Shown: positions 63,836 through 64,000 of the stretch, one piece after another
Layout of the letters: each line of letters begins with the position of its first letter
Numbering within the stretch: position 1 is the stretch's first letter
DNA from: Leptotrichia trevisanii DSM 22070
GTDB taxonomy: Bacteria; Fusobacteriota; Fusobacteriia; Fusobacteriales; Leptotrichiaceae
NCBI RefSeq assembly: GCF_000482505.1
Contig: NZ_KI519443.1
Location: 171,245 to 235,244 of the forward strand
Length of the DNA: 64,000 bases
Direction: 5' to 3'
Program-made: the position numbers and the translations under genes
The notes under the pieces: generated by a model
Told to the model about the DNA's origin: nothing
What the model saw: only the letters and a program-made list of their open reading frames with translations
Databases searched by the model: none

Positions 63836-64000
63836 ATTTACAATACAAATTGTGCTATTAAAATAGCTGTAATTGCAAGGCAGGAGTTTTTGAAAGGTTT
63901 ATTTACAATACAAATTGTGCTATTAAAATGATGTTTCTTTTGAATTACAAAGGAATTTTACAACTATTTACAATACAAATTGTGCTATTAAAATTAATAT
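63836..64000 (-). CRISPR. CRISPR array (one end; three repeats visible)
   Basis: Three exact 29-base repeats at 63836-63864, 63901-63929 and 63966-63994, with two different 36-base spacers (63865-63900, 63930-63965). The repeat starts ATTTACAATACAAATTGTGC and ends TATTAAAAT; as its complement it ends in TTGTAAAT, the usual 3' end of type I-B/III-like repeats, so transcription is probably on the minus strand and the leader lies right of the window. The degenerate copy at 63788 fits the leader-distal end. No cas gene is in the window. Confidence 0.9.

Noticed and set aside
63836..64000. Cas13a-type CRISPR array
   Set aside because: The repeat lacks the GGGG-AC and AAAAC features of Leptotrichia Cas13a repeats, and no effector gene is in the window.

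Overview
The window is a very AT-rich, densely packed bacterial chromosome segment with most genes on the minus strand. An outer membrane is implied by a LamB-type maltoporin, an OmpA-family protein and many lipoproteins. It also carries a complete sodium-type V-ATPase operon in Enterococcus/Fusobacteria order, an AT-rich codon style and oral-anaerobe style secreted proteins. Together these point to a fusobacterium, most likely Leptotrichia or a close relative. No rRNA or tRNA gene is visible.

Layout. 1-4.1 kb: maltodextrin uptake (MalE-type lipoprotein cut by the window edge, LamB porin, MalK-type ATPase). 4.6-5.8 kb: AI-2E/YtvI-type permease. 5.9-14.6 kb: nine-gene V-ATPase operon (G/H-I-K-E-C-F-A-B-D). 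14.8-16.2 kb: rsmH and an FtsL-like protein. 16.5-18.8 kb: DJ-1/PfpI protein and PTS Enzyme I. 18.9-24.2 kb: island of nine small secreted proteins or lipoproteins, mostly tandem paralogues (three LprI/DUF1311-like, four of a two-size TTDGK-module family, one ankyrin protein). 24.5-29.4 kb: ftsH, tilS, mltG. 29.5-31.4 kb: divergent secreted proteins, one lipocalin-like. 31.7-33.4 kb: DEAD-box helicase. 33.7-36.2 kb: operon of a membrane-anchored protein and two lipoproteins (DUF4300, DUF4846) that each show a Cys...Gly-His pattern. 36.4-39.3 kb: Na/Pi cotransporter and split chromate transporter. 39.6-42.7 kb (plus strand): D-lactate dehydrogenase, prfB with a programmed +1 frameshift, and tag. 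42.7-50.4 kb: HD phosphohydrolase with a homopolymer frameshift, RNase M5, dipeptidase, a 49-codon small gene, DeoD, a three-domain kinase-phosphatase-ligase RNA repair enzyme and a HAD phosphatase. 50.6-54.4 kb: OmpA-family protein and a polar amino acid ABC operon with two tandem binding proteins. 54.7-59.9 kb: YceB-like protein, AzlCD exporter, polA. 60.5-63.6 kb: conserved soluble protein, HIRAN-domain protein, 2-hydroxyacid dehydrogenase, HAD-IB phosphatase. 63.8 kb to the edge: one end of a CRISPR array (29-nt repeats, 36-nt spacers), with no cas gene inside the window.

How the genes work together. Maltodextrins pass LamB, bind MalE and are imported by a MalK-powered transporter whose membrane subunits probably lie left of the window; Enzyme I drives PTS uptake of other sugars. 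Fermentation to D-lactate fits the LdhA-like enzyme. The V-ATPase keeps the five sodium ligands known from the Enterococcus hirae K ring, so it probably handles Na+, which would also serve the Na/Pi symporter. The secreted LprI-like cluster would fit life with host lysozyme.

The least explained items are the secreted-module island, a dispersed family of short inverted-repeat (MITE-like) elements with at least three larger copies and several solo ends, the RNA repair enzyme, the regulatory leader of prfB, and the paired Cys-His lipoproteins.
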